64,000 bases of DNA from positions 17,895,764-17,959,763 of the forward strand of contig CM059972.1 of assembly GCA_030490835.1 (NCBI GenBank). Reading direction: 5' to 3'. This DNA is from Annona cherimola. Taxonomy: Eukaryota; Streptophyta; Magnoliopsida; Magnoliales; Annonaceae. Made by a program: the position numbers and the translations under genes. Positions 1-13,139 of this stretch are shown one piece after another. The number at the start of each line of letters is the position of its first letter. Within the stretch, counting starts at the first letter, position 1. The notes under the pieces were generated by a model. It saw only the letters and a list, made by a program, of their open reading frames with translations. It had not been told where the DNA came from and made no database searches.

Positions 1-2105
1 TTTCATATTCGTTTCTTCGATTTTAATCTTCGGAGGTCTGTTGATGGATGAATGGATGGATGGCTGTGTTTTAATTTTACATTTGTGAAAGTATCTATCT
101 GTCCTCTGGTTTTTATGGGAGAGAAGCTGATATTGCCAGATGAACGCTGGTTGTTGGCTCCGGCACTTTTGGATCTCTTGGGTCGTTAATCCAGATCAAG
201 TTGGTGTTGTGATCAGCCTGATTTTCCGTCTCGTGGTTGAAAGATTCGACAGATTTCATCATTTCTACTTTCATGAAGTATGGGGCTTTTCCAGTGACTA
301 GTGCTAGATTTGGGTATGTTTTGTTTTGGTTGCAGCAAATCTCGTAATGAATGTAGAATCAGAACCAAAAATTGGTAATGTTAGTAGAATAGTGCTCCAC
401 TGCCTCCACATGTATGCAGGGTTGTGTGGATGTCTTGATATGCTATATCCATATGAATCTTTGCCTTTATCAGAACTTGGAATGTGCAAGCTACCAATAT
501 CTTCCACTCTTTGGTTGTTATCTTGTCTGGTTGCCATTCTCTTCTTGTTGGAATGGGGACTGTGTAAGAATCCTAAAAGCATCTCTAGCATCTATAGTTC
601 AAGGAGAAGTTACTCTATGTACATAATTTCTGCGCTGCTAGCTTTACATTTAGAAAGGAAAGTGTGTCAAGAATTCGAAAAAAAAAAAAAGAAAAAAGAA
701 AAAGAAAAAAAGAGGAAAGTGCGTCTTACAATTTCTCAGTTGACGACAAATTCTGTGTGATGCATGACCTATTGTGGTAGATCAATGAGGAACTGATTGC
801 AAACGTGTTCCCTTTCGTGAATGCTTTAATAATGTTATGATTTATAGCACGATTTGCAATATGGTTCAATTTAAGCTTACTACCATTTACTATACGATTG
901 ATTGTGGAATAGGACCTACACTGATGTTCAGTTTGTGGCAAAGATAACATTGGAAAATAATTCATTCTACAGATCAAATGAATTAATATGCAATGTTTTT
1001 GTACTAATAGGGATCAAATATTATAATGAATATTAAATGCCCACTTAGCTTCCGACTGAACAGTGGAATAATAACTCAGAGCCGATTTTTAAATAGGAAA
1101 CTCAGTTACTATTATGCGAGCAACTGGATTTAAAACTTATAATCCATGAGATGGCAGATTTGACATAGTGATTCAGTCCTACTTTGTAATTTGGACGTGG
1201 GAAGAGTTGCTGCTATATATTTTTTTAATTAAAATTGCTATGTTCTAAACATTATTGGTTCTAATTATCCCATAAGCCAAGTTTTTTTGCTGGAATCATG
1301 CTGCTGCCTAATTCTAGCATGTTGTTCTTCCATCTCCCTTTGCCTAGGAATAGCTACACAGTTCTTTGAAAGCCATACTTCAACGCAAGCTTTAACCATT
1401 TTTTTTAAAATTGTAGTGATTTTTTTTTTTTGTATGGGATGTGTCCAAGCATTCTCTTTTTACTGTCTTAAATTTGCATTTTTTAATTTAAAAATATTTT
1501 CGAATTTCAAAAATGAGAAAATAACCATTTTTCATGAGTTGGCACATGGAAAATGCTTTTTTCGTTTTTGAAATCCAAAAATATTAAAAAATAAAAATGT
1601 AAATTTTCATATGGAAAAAGACCATACTTAGGCCTACATATCCTTGGAAATATTTTTTTTAAAGCAAGCATTGAAGTATGGCCCATTCTTCAAATGTAGT
1701 TCTGATTTGGCACAAGGGATGTGCCTTTTAATATCATTTATACAAACTAAAGTTGCTATTTTAATGTAGCTAACTATAGTTTTGTTTTAGTTGCACAGTC
1801 GCAATGAGAAGTTGTTTATAGTGTTTTGGACCTTTAACAAGTATGTTGATATAAATAAGATTACGTGGTGATTACATAGCTTGTGATTGGTGCTAGATAT
1901 AATGTCATGCAACCTTTAGTATTTCATTGCTGCTTTTGATGGTTCATGCGGATGTTGCTATTATTCCCATAAATTCATGTAATTTCTACTATGCTGCTTT
2001 ACACATTCATTTTTGTTGATTTTGATTGGTGATAACCATTGAATGATTCTTGGGAATTTAAGCCCGTCAAATGACAAGCTTAGGTGCCCATGTCCGTGTG
2101 ATCAG
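1..2105 (+). other. Intron of RPL21 (partial, over 2.1 kb)
   Basis: T-rich non-coding sequence leads to a CAG acceptor at 2105. I searched it for the earlier eL21 segments (such as the NVTKRA region) and found none. It carries an A-rich run near 680-715 and T runs near 1400-1430 but no other gene that I can support. Confidence 0.6.
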
Positions 2106-2363
2106 GTGGGGAACCGAATCATCAGGAAGAGGATCCATGTCCGTGTGGAGCATGTGCAGCCCTCCAGATGTGCTGAGGAGTTCCGGCTGAGGAAGGTGAG
2201 AAATGACAAGATTAAAGCAGAAGCTAAAGCTCGTGGAGAGATTATAAGCACCAAACGGAAGCCAGAGGGCCCAAAACCAGGTTTCATGGTGGAAGGCGCT
2301 ACCCTGGAGACAGTCACCCCCATCCCATACGATGTCGTCAATGATCTCAAGGGTGGATACTGA
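2106..2363 (+). CDS. RPL21: 60S ribosomal protein L21 (eL21), last coding exon
   Basis: This exon encodes the C-terminal 85 residues of eL21, a cytosolic 60S subunit protein. It reads [20 protein letters not shown] at the start and ends [18 protein letters not shown], which is the invariant plant eL21 tail. The start is set by the acceptor ending ATCAG just before GTG GGG AAC; the open frame to its left does not match the family. The upstream half of the protein (about 78 residues in plants) is not found between position 1 and 2105, so the preceding exons lie outside the window. I see no frame damage. The 3' UTR follows directly. Identity is firm; only the left half of the gene is missing from view. 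Confidence 0.95.
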   Translation: MGNRIIRKRIHVRVEHVQPSRCAEEFRLRKVRNDKIKAEAKARGEIISTKRKPEGPKPGFMVEGATLETVTPIPYDVVNDLKGGY

Positions 2364-2667
2364 TTTATCGTAAGCCCATTCTCTTCCAATTTCGTGTTCC
2401 GCTTTGAGTCTATAGGTTCAGGTACAGTGAGGTTTCGTGCTTTGCAGCAGTAGCTTCCGTGGTTGGATAAACAATCACAGTTTTCTTGTCTTTTATTTGT
2501 TTTTAAGAACAAAACAAAGAAAAGCTTGTTAGATTTTACTGTCTCTTGGGAGCAGACATATCATTTTGTTAAAACGGTCATGCAATTGATAGTAATGTTG
2601 TCAAATAATAGTTATTGGACTTGTTTGGATATGTTTCTAACTCGAATTTGCCAAAACTTTTCTATGA

Positions 2668-2712
<45 letters not shown>

Positions 2713-4210
2713 ATAAAATTTTTTTTTACGGGATCGTGGTGTCAAAATGGGTCCTATGTGATAATAAAATTATAATCTACTCCACCCATTATATTTAAAA
2801 TAATGTATTCTATTACCATATTAATTTTCGTCCAAATCGAATGTGTATAGACCTCGGTTGAAAATAGTACAAATTCAACGTAATAAAATATTTTGATGTA
2901 AATAACAACTTTAAAATGGTTTTTTTAACATGTAAATCATTTGCTATAAAATTTATATATAAATAAATTATTGTATAAAGTTTCATTGCATTTTAATAGG
3001 TATAGGGCCCAAAAATAGGTAAATGTACTTGTACCGGTGCAGCCAGAACAACTCTTATATATATATATACACACGTATATATATATATACAAAAATATTC
3101 ATGTGCAACATCGTTGAAATGGGCTCTACATGATCATCAAATCATAATCTACTCTACCCATTATATTTAGAATAATATATTCTATTATCATACCAATTTT
3201 CATCCCAATCACATATGTATATGGGTCCCATTTGAAAATGGTACAAATTTAACGTAATAAAATAGTTTGATGTAAATAATAACATTAAAGTGGTTTTTGA
3301 ACATGTAAACAATTTGTTATAAAATTTATATATAGATAAATGATTGTATAAAGTTTTATTGCATTCTAATATATGTGGGGCCCACTTTTGATGATCAAAT
3401 GTACCGTTGTTTCGATTTTTTGATATTTTTTATATAAATATTAATCTAAGTGTATTTAACATATATATTAATTTTTTACCATTTTTGAAGATTTTTAGAT
3501 ATCTTTTTAGATTTTTTAAAATCAGTGATATATTTTTAAAAATGAAAATCTTAAAAAAAGGTAAAAATTGATATACATGTTAAATAATTTAGGATATGTT
3601 TGGTCATGAATATAAAATGTTGAGTTAAAACTTTTCAATATGAAACTTTTTACTTGTTCAATATTTAACAAAAACAGTAGTGCAACTTGATTGCTGGATG
3701 GTTGAGCACTACATTTAATACTGGAGCAGAAACGAACTGCCAGATGGAGCGCTCTAAGGGATGCATCACCTGAATTGTGCATAAAATATCCTTTTCCTAC
3801 CTGAATTGCATGATAAAATAACGAGATAAAAAAGTTCAAAGCAGAAAATGCTTGGCACCATAAAATGAATTGAATTTAGCTTATGGCTCCTCCGACTGGA
3901 CCAAACCAGACTCGGTAGTTGGTATGGACGAACAGATTATTTTTACTAGATATCTGCTACCAGAGAGAACGTGTATCTTACAATTTTCATATAAGAGGAT
4001 ATATTCATATTCGGTCAACAAAATTGTTATCTTGGCAAACAAAATAATTCCACAAAGCTTACATGATTTTATTGACTGCAGACCTTTCGCTCCAATTTGT
4101 TTTCTTCTGCATAATCTTGCATTGAGTAGATAGCAAAAACAGCCTCAATGGTGGAATCTTCGGTGAAATAATTCTTGAACAGTTTCAACAAACCTCTCCT
4201 CTCAAAATAT
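2364..4210. other. Intergenic: RPL21 3' UTR, microsatellite, two repeat copies, ferrochelatase 3' flank
   Basis: The first few hundred bases are the probable 3' UTR of RPL21. A compound TA/GA microsatellite lies at 2668-2712. Two tandem copies of one AT-rich repeat follow at about 2735-3010 and 3100-3390; they share the block 'ATAATCTACTC(C/T)ACCCATTATATTT' in pieces and the same downstream order. The rest, up to the stop codon at 4211, is AT-rich and holds the 3' UTR of the minus-strand ferrochelatase gene. Confidence 0.5.
2668..2712. repeat. Compound (TA)n-(GA)n microsatellite
   Basis: About 11 TA units run directly into about 11 GA units. Simple-sequence repeat in the region downstream of RPL21. 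Confidence 0.9.
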
Positions 4211-7200
4211 TCAGTGAAAGTAATTCCTGAATGCTGATATCAACTTCGGGGAGAACAGCAAAAGGAAGGATAGAATGGAACCAAAGAATATCTTGATTAT
4301 CAATCTCAATGGGTCTGAGTCGGCTTCTTGAGATGTGTTCTTTGTTGCTGACATGGCCACTGCAGAAGGAAGGGCTTCAATTACAGCATCGGCCAGATCT
4401 GCGATGAATGAAGAGGTGCAACCAAGAGCCGGGACCCGACCCCAGTTCTGGATGCCTGACTCAACGGCCAAGTGCTTGTGCTCCATATCAATCTCTTCCA
4501 GAGTTTCAATATTCTCACTTACAAAGCTGCAATTTGACATAGGGCAGCAATGAAATGATCAAAATCCTTTCAAAATGCAAATGACAAACTCAAAGGAGGA
4601 GTATCATGACAAACTAATGAGTTACAGATGGATATTTGATGTTAGTCAAAATAAAACATACACATCACAGTATATAAGGATGAGTGGCAAATGCATATAA
4701 AAGCCAACCAAGTCTACTAGGTGGAAAAAACCAGCCCAGAGTTTGCTCCTAGATGTCTCTCATAAAATCGGAAAGAGAGGCTCATTCAACTAAAACAGTC
4801 GCAGTGCAATGTTTGCTTGCAACAATATCATGATGTTTGATTGGAAAAAAAAAAAAGAAGGACAAATCCTGTGATCCCGTGCTTGAAAGATTTGATCAAC
4901 AATTTCAGATGTTGAAACGAACGCTGCTGTCAGGAAATGTACCTTATTGGGACAGTCAGCAGACTCTTTACGCCGTGCTTACCAAGCTGAACAATGACTT
5001 CATCAGTGTAGGGCTTCAACCACCGAACAGGACCAACTCGACTCTGGAAAAAATCAAATCCATTATTGCAATGTTTATAGTAACATCCATCCTTTGCTTG
5101 CACATGTGCCCATGCCGTGTTTTAAGTTTCTAATTCTCATTTCTCAAGAAGAATTTAGCTTCTGCAAATATGCAAGTCAGAAACTGTGCAGATTCCGCAA
5201 GCAGTTTTAGGCCAGAAGAAGGAAAAAGTCACTTGGATGTGGTAACTAAGACCTATTTGTTGGCGACGAGTTGGTAATTCCACTAAATATGAAATGGCTG
5301 CACCTCCAATCCAAGTGCAGTAACTCACCATTTGGGAGCATCGTATGTTTAATATTGACTTATGTAGACGCCCGTATATGAATGCCAGTAGGACTTAGAT
5401 GATGATTCTTACATCCCATACAGAGCAAGATTTTGCAGCAACCGAAGTTATGATAAAGTAGCTGGATGACAACACTAGAAATTAATAGGTAAGGTTTTAA
5501 ACCAGGTACCTGGTATGCAAGAGTGTGACTGTTGCCAATTCCTCTAGATTTCAATTCTTTCATAATTAAACGGACACAATCCTCCATCTGATCTTTGTAA
5601 GGGTCTCCTGCATCCACCACATAACTGGCTGGAACCCCATGTGCACTGAAGAATATCACAACCTACAATTTTCGCCATGACGTGCCAAAAACCATGTAAG
5701 ACGAAGAACATCACAGAAAATAGCGCCAACCTGTTCAGCAAAATTTCATTGCAGTAGTGGGTTCCAGAGTTGAGGTTAACTTCCAGATTGCAAAAATACT
5801 TGTGACAGAACAAGTCTGAGCTGCAAAATTTCTGCTGATGCTTAATACCAACTATGGTCACGACTCACACATTTTAGGTGGAGCTACTTATCAGCATCTA
5901 GAAATTTGTTGATATGTATAATGGGTCCCTCTTTGGTGAAACTGCGAACCCACGTTATTTGATATCATTTATTTATCTTCAGAACAAAACATTTGAATTA
6001 GAATCTTGGAAAGGTTGTACCTAATTTAAAATGTAATTGCATTTAGATTATGAAAACGCTTAAATTCATTAATAGAAGCATTAAAATATTTTAAAAATTT
6101 GTAAACCATTCATCCACATAAACAGAATTTTAAACAGTTTAGATTTTGAATTGACAGTTTTGAAATTGATATATAAATTAAAAAAGTTTATTACGTTAGC
6201 TTTAAGCATATCTTCACATCTTGGACTTGGACGAAACTCGGTTTTCCTAGTCAAGCAAATGATTTTAAATATAATGAGTGAACATTATTAAGGCAAGCCA
6301 AAGCAGTGAATTTAGTGGTGGAAACCGATACCACTGAAGTATGACCCATGTACAATTTAGTTACGTTGGTAATTGATTTTATTATATCATAGTTTTGGAT
6401 TATGAAGGAATTTAAAAATCCTCTTCCGATCGCATCTCTCACACCATTTATAACTTAGGTACTATGTCACCCACCTCTGGAGGATTGGAGAAATTGCATA
6501 ACTGCTTTTCAATCAAGTCCACCATTGAGTTGATATAACCTTCACGTTGGTACCATGATCTTATAATAGCTACAGGTACCTTTGACAGATATGAGTCTTC
6601 GCTGTGATATGGCTTGATTTAATCAAAGGTGTCATTATGGATGAAATAGGCGGATTCAATCCACTCTAATAATCAGGAAAATATAATAAATGAAGATCTC
6701 TACCTGAAGATATTATTGAGAAGGCGGATGCTTGACCCACTTGTAGAGATGGAAAACTGGGGATAAAGTGGAAGCACAACGAGCCTTGTAATTCCATCCT
6801 CTTTAATCTGTCATGTCACATGCAAATGTAACTGTCGTTGATGGAAACATCCCAAAGTACACAAGTAGCAGCATTAAAAAAGAGCTATACCCAGCTTCAA
6901 GGAGTAAACTAGAGAAAAATCTCTTTTTTGGCTTAGTGTTCATCCCTTTCGAGGGCATAGTACCCTATCAAGTTTGATGACAAACTGCAATACAAGGTAT
7001 TGCTCTATAAAGCTTTACTGTACCAATCAGAATGCATCACAAATAACAATGACGCAAACCCTTCTAATCTAATTCATCGATCACTTCTAGTAGCATGTGC
7101 CATGAATGATTCAACATGGATTATACACACATCTGTCAAGGTAACAGAAAAATTAATGGATGGCACAACCAAGATCAGCTGATGAGAATTAACTACATGA

Positions 7201-9258
7201 ATTCTAATCCCAGCTTCCAACCATTGATTGACCAAGGCATGAAAGGCAGGACAAGCCATCCAAAGCAACGACCAATTGCATAAAAAGAATACCTCATTAT
7301 AGAAAGCAAGAGGGGGAGAAGGAAACAGAAAATGAAAAAAAGGAAAAAGAAATGAACATTTTAAAGGAATCTCCTTAGCTGCTATTTTCAAGGGGAGAAA
7401 ATGTAGAAAAATAGAACTGAGAGAAAACTGGTAATTGGATCGATAAATTCCTTCTAAGAATTTGGGACATGAACCTGATAAGCAGCTTCCTCAGTGAAAG
7501 GGTGCCAGTATCGCATCCCAACATAAACATTGGCATGCGTTTTCTTTGCTTCTAAAGCCACTTTCAAAGCATGTGCCTGAAAAAAAATTGCAATCCACTT
7601 CAAAAATACTTGTGTGCATGTCAAAAATCAGTTTTTGTTTTCAAATTAACAGATATATTTGAGATGAATAACTCAATTCAAAAGGGTCATGAGGGGACAA
7701 ATTGTAGCACCTGCTTATCTGTTATTTGCCGTAATGGTGAGCCACCACCGATGGAAGTATATCTTTCTTTACTTTTTGGAGCTCCAAGAAAAGAAATTAG
7801 CCGAGCAAGTAGCGTTTGCAGAAATCTGAATAGCCTGGGAAGTCGAATAATATCCTGTTCGAAGATGATAAATCAGACACGACATGAAACAGACAAGTTT
7901 ACATCTATCTAATACAAAACCTGAGTTCTTGTGGGCACTCTACACCACCACAGACCAATTATTAGATTAAACATACTAGTCATTTTAGTAGGGCACTCAA
8001 ATGCACACCAAATCTTAGCAGCAGACTTAATCATCCACATTCAATAAAAACAATAAATGGAACTATGGACTTTGCAAATAAGAAATCGACATAATCTTTA
8101 AAAAAAAAAAATGAAATGACATACTGGATCTGCAAATAAATTGGACAAAAAAGGCTGAACATCATGAAGTGCCTCAGGCCCCCCAAGGTTCAATAGCAGC
8201 ACCCCAACTTTCTCGTGCGTGGTCTGTGAAGAAACTCCATGAGTAGTCTCAGGAAATGTGCAAAATACTGTAGAGCAGAATGGTTGCCCAATAAGCTTTC
8301 TTTTCTGAGTAGGCCCTGAAAGACAATCTTTTTCCAGAATTCCATTTCTGTGAGCAGGATTGGATGACAAAAGAGTCCATGGTGCTAGTGATCTATCCAG
8401 ATTTACTGATCCTTCAAATGAACAGCTAATAGGTGCACAACGGACGACAGAAACATTGGTGTGAGGGTGAGTTCTGCAAGGACAAAGATCAAACATCAAT
8501 TTAGCCTTTAGTTGAGTGGAACCAACTCCAGATGAGATGAACATCTTGTCTCATACTTGGAATCAGAAAGGCTGGAACAGAACAACAATCAACTAACATA
8601 TGTCCATGATTGTGATATATCATCATCATAGCCACTCATTAAATAAAATAATCTTGGATCATCATTTTCTGTCATAGCTGCTGCCACCAAAAATTTGGGT
8701 TCCACATAAAATCAAACCAATAATTCCAGCACGCAGTGGTTATTAGGCTGAAAAAATAACAACAATACCCCAACATTTGTACTAAAGACTTTCATGTAAC
8801 CCCAAACAGAGGTAAGGGTTAATAATGATTTCAGATATAACGAAAAAAGAATCAAACCACGTTGTGAGCATGTCAATGAAAGAGGCTCTCTTTCTCCTTC
8901 AAAGCGTAGGAAAGAGGGAGATGGCATTTTAGTAAATACATTCCCACCTAAGGACATTGTTTTAAAAGTGGTTCAGGCGTTCAGCAAAAGGGATCCAGTT
9001 ATCAAGCTGAGAGGGTGTGACAAAAATCCACAGTCTAATCAGAACCATGGTTAGATCAGACATTATCAACAGTTTAGTGATTTAGAGAGAGAGAGAGAGA
9101 GAGAGAGAGAGTAAAAAACAGGCAACTGAGAAATTACTAAGGTCAATGGACCCATTTGAAAGGGAGAAAAAAAAAACTCACTTGGGAAAAATATGACGAC
9201 AATTTTGAATGCAAAGAGAAGAGATGTTTTTCTGTGATACTCCCGCAGTAGTCATCAT
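4211..9258 (-). CDS. Ferrochelatase, chloroplast/mitochondrial type I (nine coding exons)
   Basis: Ferrochelatase inserts Fe2+ into protoporphyrin IX, the last step of heme synthesis. Exons on the minus strand are 9182-9258, 8125-8473, 7711-7854, 7475-7576, 6704-6807, 6475-6601, 5510-5662, 4943-5043 and 4211-4526; all introns are GT-AG and all phases agree, giving 491 codons with the stop. Residues 1 to about 110 are Ser/Thr-rich and variable, as expected of a transit peptide. The catalytic core starts at [14 protein letters not shown] and includes [38 protein letters not shown] (His309) and [11 protein letters not shown] (Glu393). The protein ends with a hydrophobic segment, about 462-481, and FRNYFH, and has no CAB domain, so it matches the FC1-like class (as rice ferrochelatase) rather than the CAB-tailed class. 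Residue 391 is Asn where most enzymes have His. The start is the first of two adjacent ATGs; a TACAG upstream at about 9291-9295 could be the acceptor of a 5' UTR intron. Confidence 0.93.
9084..9111. repeat. (GA)n microsatellite in ferrochelatase intron 1
   Basis: Uninterrupted GA run of about 14 units between exon 1 and exon 2 of the ferrochelatase gene. Confidence 0.9.
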
Positions 9259-9429
9259 ATAGGTTCCACGTGAAACCAACTTCACCTGTACCAGAATTGA
9301 GACAATTTAAAATTGAAATCGTTTGATTTATTGTATTTTTTGAATGTGAAGGTTTACATTTGCTTCTAAGACTTGGCGCACATTGAATACTCCCATGACA
9401 ATTAATATATGTATTTTTTTATCATAAAC

Positions 9430-10190
9430 ATGAGTTCTGTGCAGAGTGCCCGCCAGAACTCATGTTTCATATTGTACAGATGTGGGCTTGGTTGTTTCAT
9501 GTCAGCATGTCTCATTTATCATCTTCCAACAGAATATTATTTGACTTCCTGGTATGTTCGGATTTCTGCAACTGCTATTTGCTCCACTAATTTCTATTCC
9601 AAGAGTTCAGAAATGCAATGAAGGATATGCTTCCATTGGCAGTGGCTCACCATTCACCATTGTAATGAAAAAAGAGCAGGCACCACAATTTCTCCTCTCG
9701 CGACCCACTCTTCTAAAAATATGTCTGTGAAATTGAAACTAAACCCTGGTTTTTGACCCGTGCACACATATTTGTTAAATGGATTGCAATTTCTTTTTCT
9801 CAGGAAAGAAAATGTGTGCTAATGATTATATTGGGATGCGATACTGGAACCCCTTCACTGAGGGAGCTATTCATCAGCTTCACATCTCGGGATTTGAATT
9901 CTTCCTAGTCTTGATTGTGTTGTTCACTTTTTTTTTTTTTTTTTTTACCTTGACTGATGTTTGTTTAAACCATGTTGAGTCATTCATGGTACGCGGGCTA
10001 CAAAAGGTGATCGATGAATCAGATTAGAAGGGTTTTGTGTTGCCGTTATTTTGTCTTGCATTCTGATTGATGGTACGAAGTTTTATAGAGCAGTACCTTA
10101 ATATTGCAGTTTGTTGTCAAACATGCTAGGGTACCATGCCCTCAAAAGGGAGAAACATTTAAGCCAGAAAGAAATCTTTGTGTCTAGCTA
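9430..10190 (+). pseudogene. Inverted partial copy of ferrochelatase exons 3-4 with introns
   Basis: The plus strand carries a diverged copy of the neighbouring minus-strand gene. In order: the end of intron 2 (about 9430-9532, including GAGTGCCCGCCAGAACTCA), exon 3 (about 9533-9679, still reading YASIGSGSP), intron 3 (9680-9803), exon 4 without its first part (about 9804-9877, reading YIGMRYWNPFTEGAIHQ), and then intron 4. The middle of intron 4 is replaced by a T-run near 9930-9947, and homology resumes at ACCTTGACTGATG (9949) to about 10190. Retained introns show a DNA duplication, not a processed copy. The exon 3 donor is GC instead of GT, and stops interrupt the exon 3 frame. It cannot encode a working enzyme. 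Confidence 0.88.
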
Positions 10191-11319
10191 GTAGCTCTTC
10201 TCATGCGATGTAATTTTCCTATTGAATCTGTCCAATCATTGCCTTTGTCAAGAATAGAAGCGGTAGGATCATTAATGAAAGTACAAGATATCCAACACAA
10301 CCAATACCAGTCCAAACAAAGTGCTTGAACACTACGCATGAAGGAAAACAAAAACAACACATATGAAGAAAAAATTGTCCTCCCCTAGGGAATATCACTA
10401 CTAATCTTAAAGAAATTCCATTGTAATACAATGATGAGAACAAAAAATAGGCTGAACTGAATACGGATATCAAAATAAAGAACAATGGCATGTTATGGCA
10501 TATTCGTCATCCAGCAGTAACAAAAAGAAACAATCTTCGTCGGGTCTAACGAAAAAAGAAATCTTGGAAAAACCACTACAACGATTTGTCCAACGAATAT
10601 TCCATCTGTTAGAACAGTCATTAGTAGAGAATTCAATCGAGTAACAGGTATCGTTAATCACAACGGAATCTTAGTCGCTCGCAAATTCTTCAGTGATTAA
10701 AAGACGAGAAATGTTTTCAAATGGAGTCTAGCCAAGCCAAAATTCTGATAGACCGTCATCTACCGACCGACAATACAAATCACAATTACAGAGCTCACAT
10801 GATCGTGAAATTAACGTCTATCTTACCTATAATATTTAGAATTATTTACTTCAATAGCATACCCATTCCATCCAAATCAAACATGTTTGTGGCCTCATCC
10901 TAAAATAGTATAAAATCAACCTAATAATTTTTTTAATGTATGTAATAAATTAGTTTAATGTAAATATCAATTTTAAAATTACATTTTCAACATTTAAACT
11001 ATCTAAAGTATGATTTTCACATAGATAAATGATTGTATAAAGTATTATAATATTTTAATATGTATGGAGCCCATTTTGCAATTGATCATAATTATAGTGA
11101 AATCCGCCCGCTACAAAATAGGGCCCACAACATCTATCCCACCTCTCCTATTTAGAATTACTTACTTTAATAGAATACCAATTTTAATCCAAACTAAACA
11201 TGTGTATGAGCCCCATTTCAAATGGTACAAAATCAACATAATAAAATAGTTTAATATAAGTATCAATTTTAAAGTTATAATTTCAACATCTAACCCATCT
11301 AAAGTATACTTTTATATGA
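10191..11319. other. AT-rich intergenic region with repeat copies, no supported gene
   Basis: Open frames on the minus strand between 10219 and 10661 contain hydrophobic stretches but match no family I know. From about 10780 to 11110 and again from 11110 to 11370 the sequence shows two tandem copies of the AT-rich dispersed repeat also seen at 2.7-3.4 kb. Confidence 0.4.
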
Positions 11320-13139
11320 ATAAATGATTATATAAAGTATTATAGCATTCTAATATGTGTGGAGCCCATTTTGTAATGAAACACACAATAGTTATGGTGC
11401 ATATGGATTGCACGTGAATAATTTTATAAATATATATGTGAGAGATGATCATGTACATTTATATTTATAGTAAGTTATAATACATTTGGCTCAAAATAGA
11501 CTCTATATTTTATTTAAATATATTAATAATTTTTACAATCACTTATCCATATATAAATTGTCTTAGATAAATTACATGTTAAAAAAATAAATTTAAAATT
11601 GTTATTTATATCGAACTATTTTATTATTTGATTTTATACCATTTTTAGATGTAGCTCATTCACATATTCAATTTGAATCAAAACTGGTAGGATAATAAAT
11701 AAATAATTTTAAATATAATTGATAGAATAGATTGTACTTTATAATCATACCAAACGTATTTTGAGCTAAATGCACCAAAACTTATTGTACATTTAAATGT
11801 ATATGATCATATGTATATATATATATGTATATGTAAGGCTTACGGGTTATTTGATTTTACTGGTACTATTTTATTATTTGATTTTATACTAATTTTAAAT
11901 GTAGCCTATACACATATTTAATTTGTGAGGATACGTGTTTCATAGAAGTGATTTTGTGAAATCCTTTTCATTTTTGAAATGTTAATCCTTAATAGAAAAT
12001 CCAATTTATTTATTATATTTAACATCATTTGTTTAGCTAGAAGAAAAAGTTTCATTCCAATCCAACATGTAGAGAGGCCACATGTGCTCAAAAATAGGTA
12101 CGTTTATATGTAAATTATGAAAAAAGCTTAGATCCATTCATACATGTATTAAAATGTAACAATACTTTATAGGATCATTTATCTACATATTATTGATATT
12201 TTAAATGGTTTAGATGTTGAAAATACTATTTTAAAGTTGTTATTTTAATATCAAACTATTTTATTAAGTTGATTTTATACATTTATAGATGGAACCCATA
12301 TACATTGAAATTAAAAAATTAAAAGGGTTTCCAGGATACGATAGATGATGCTAAATATAATTGATGAAGTAGATTTTTTATCGACTATCAAGATTTTAAA
12401 AATGGAGGAGATTTCATAGAAGAGTCTCCATTAATTTGAATCAAAATTGGTAGGTAATAAATAAATAATTTTAAATACAATTGATGGAATAGATTATAAT
12501 TTATGGTCATACGAGACCTGTTTCGTGCTAAATGTACCAAAGCTTATAGTACATTTAAATGTAAATGATCATATTTATATATATAACATTTATGAGTTAT
12601 TTAGAAACGGTCCCATGTAACCCCTTCAAATTTTTAATTTTTAATTTTTGATGAAAAATTCAATTTATTTATTATATTTAACATCATTTGTTTATCTAAA
12701 AGATCAAGTTTTATCCAAATTAAATATACGCATTGACCACATTTGTTCAAAAATAAGTATATTTATATGTATATTGGAAAAAATATTTAAATTTATTCAC
12801 GAATATATTAGTATATAATAATAGTTGATAAAATCATTTGTCAGTATAGAAATGATATTTTAGATTGTTTAAATGTTGAAAAATATAATTTTAAAATTAA
12901 TATTTAAGATTAAATTATTTTATTATATTGATTTTACAAATTTGTAAATAAAGCTCACACATAATGATACTAGACAAGTGAATAAATTTATAAGATATTA
13001 TAGATAATATTAAACCCAGTAGATGGAATAAATTTTCTATCAACCATTAAAATATTTAAAATAAAAAAGGTTATTCCGAAGAAAAGTTTATGGAAGTTTT
13101 CTACCGACCATTAAAATATATATATTTTTTTATGAAAAG

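Noticed and set aside
4837..5133. 98-codon plus-strand frame
   Set aside because: Antisense of ferrochelatase exon 8 (4943-5043) and its flanks.
10219..10661. Hydrophobic minus-strand frames considered as organelle-derived DNA
   Set aside because: Compared with the small plastid membrane-protein genes I know and found no match.
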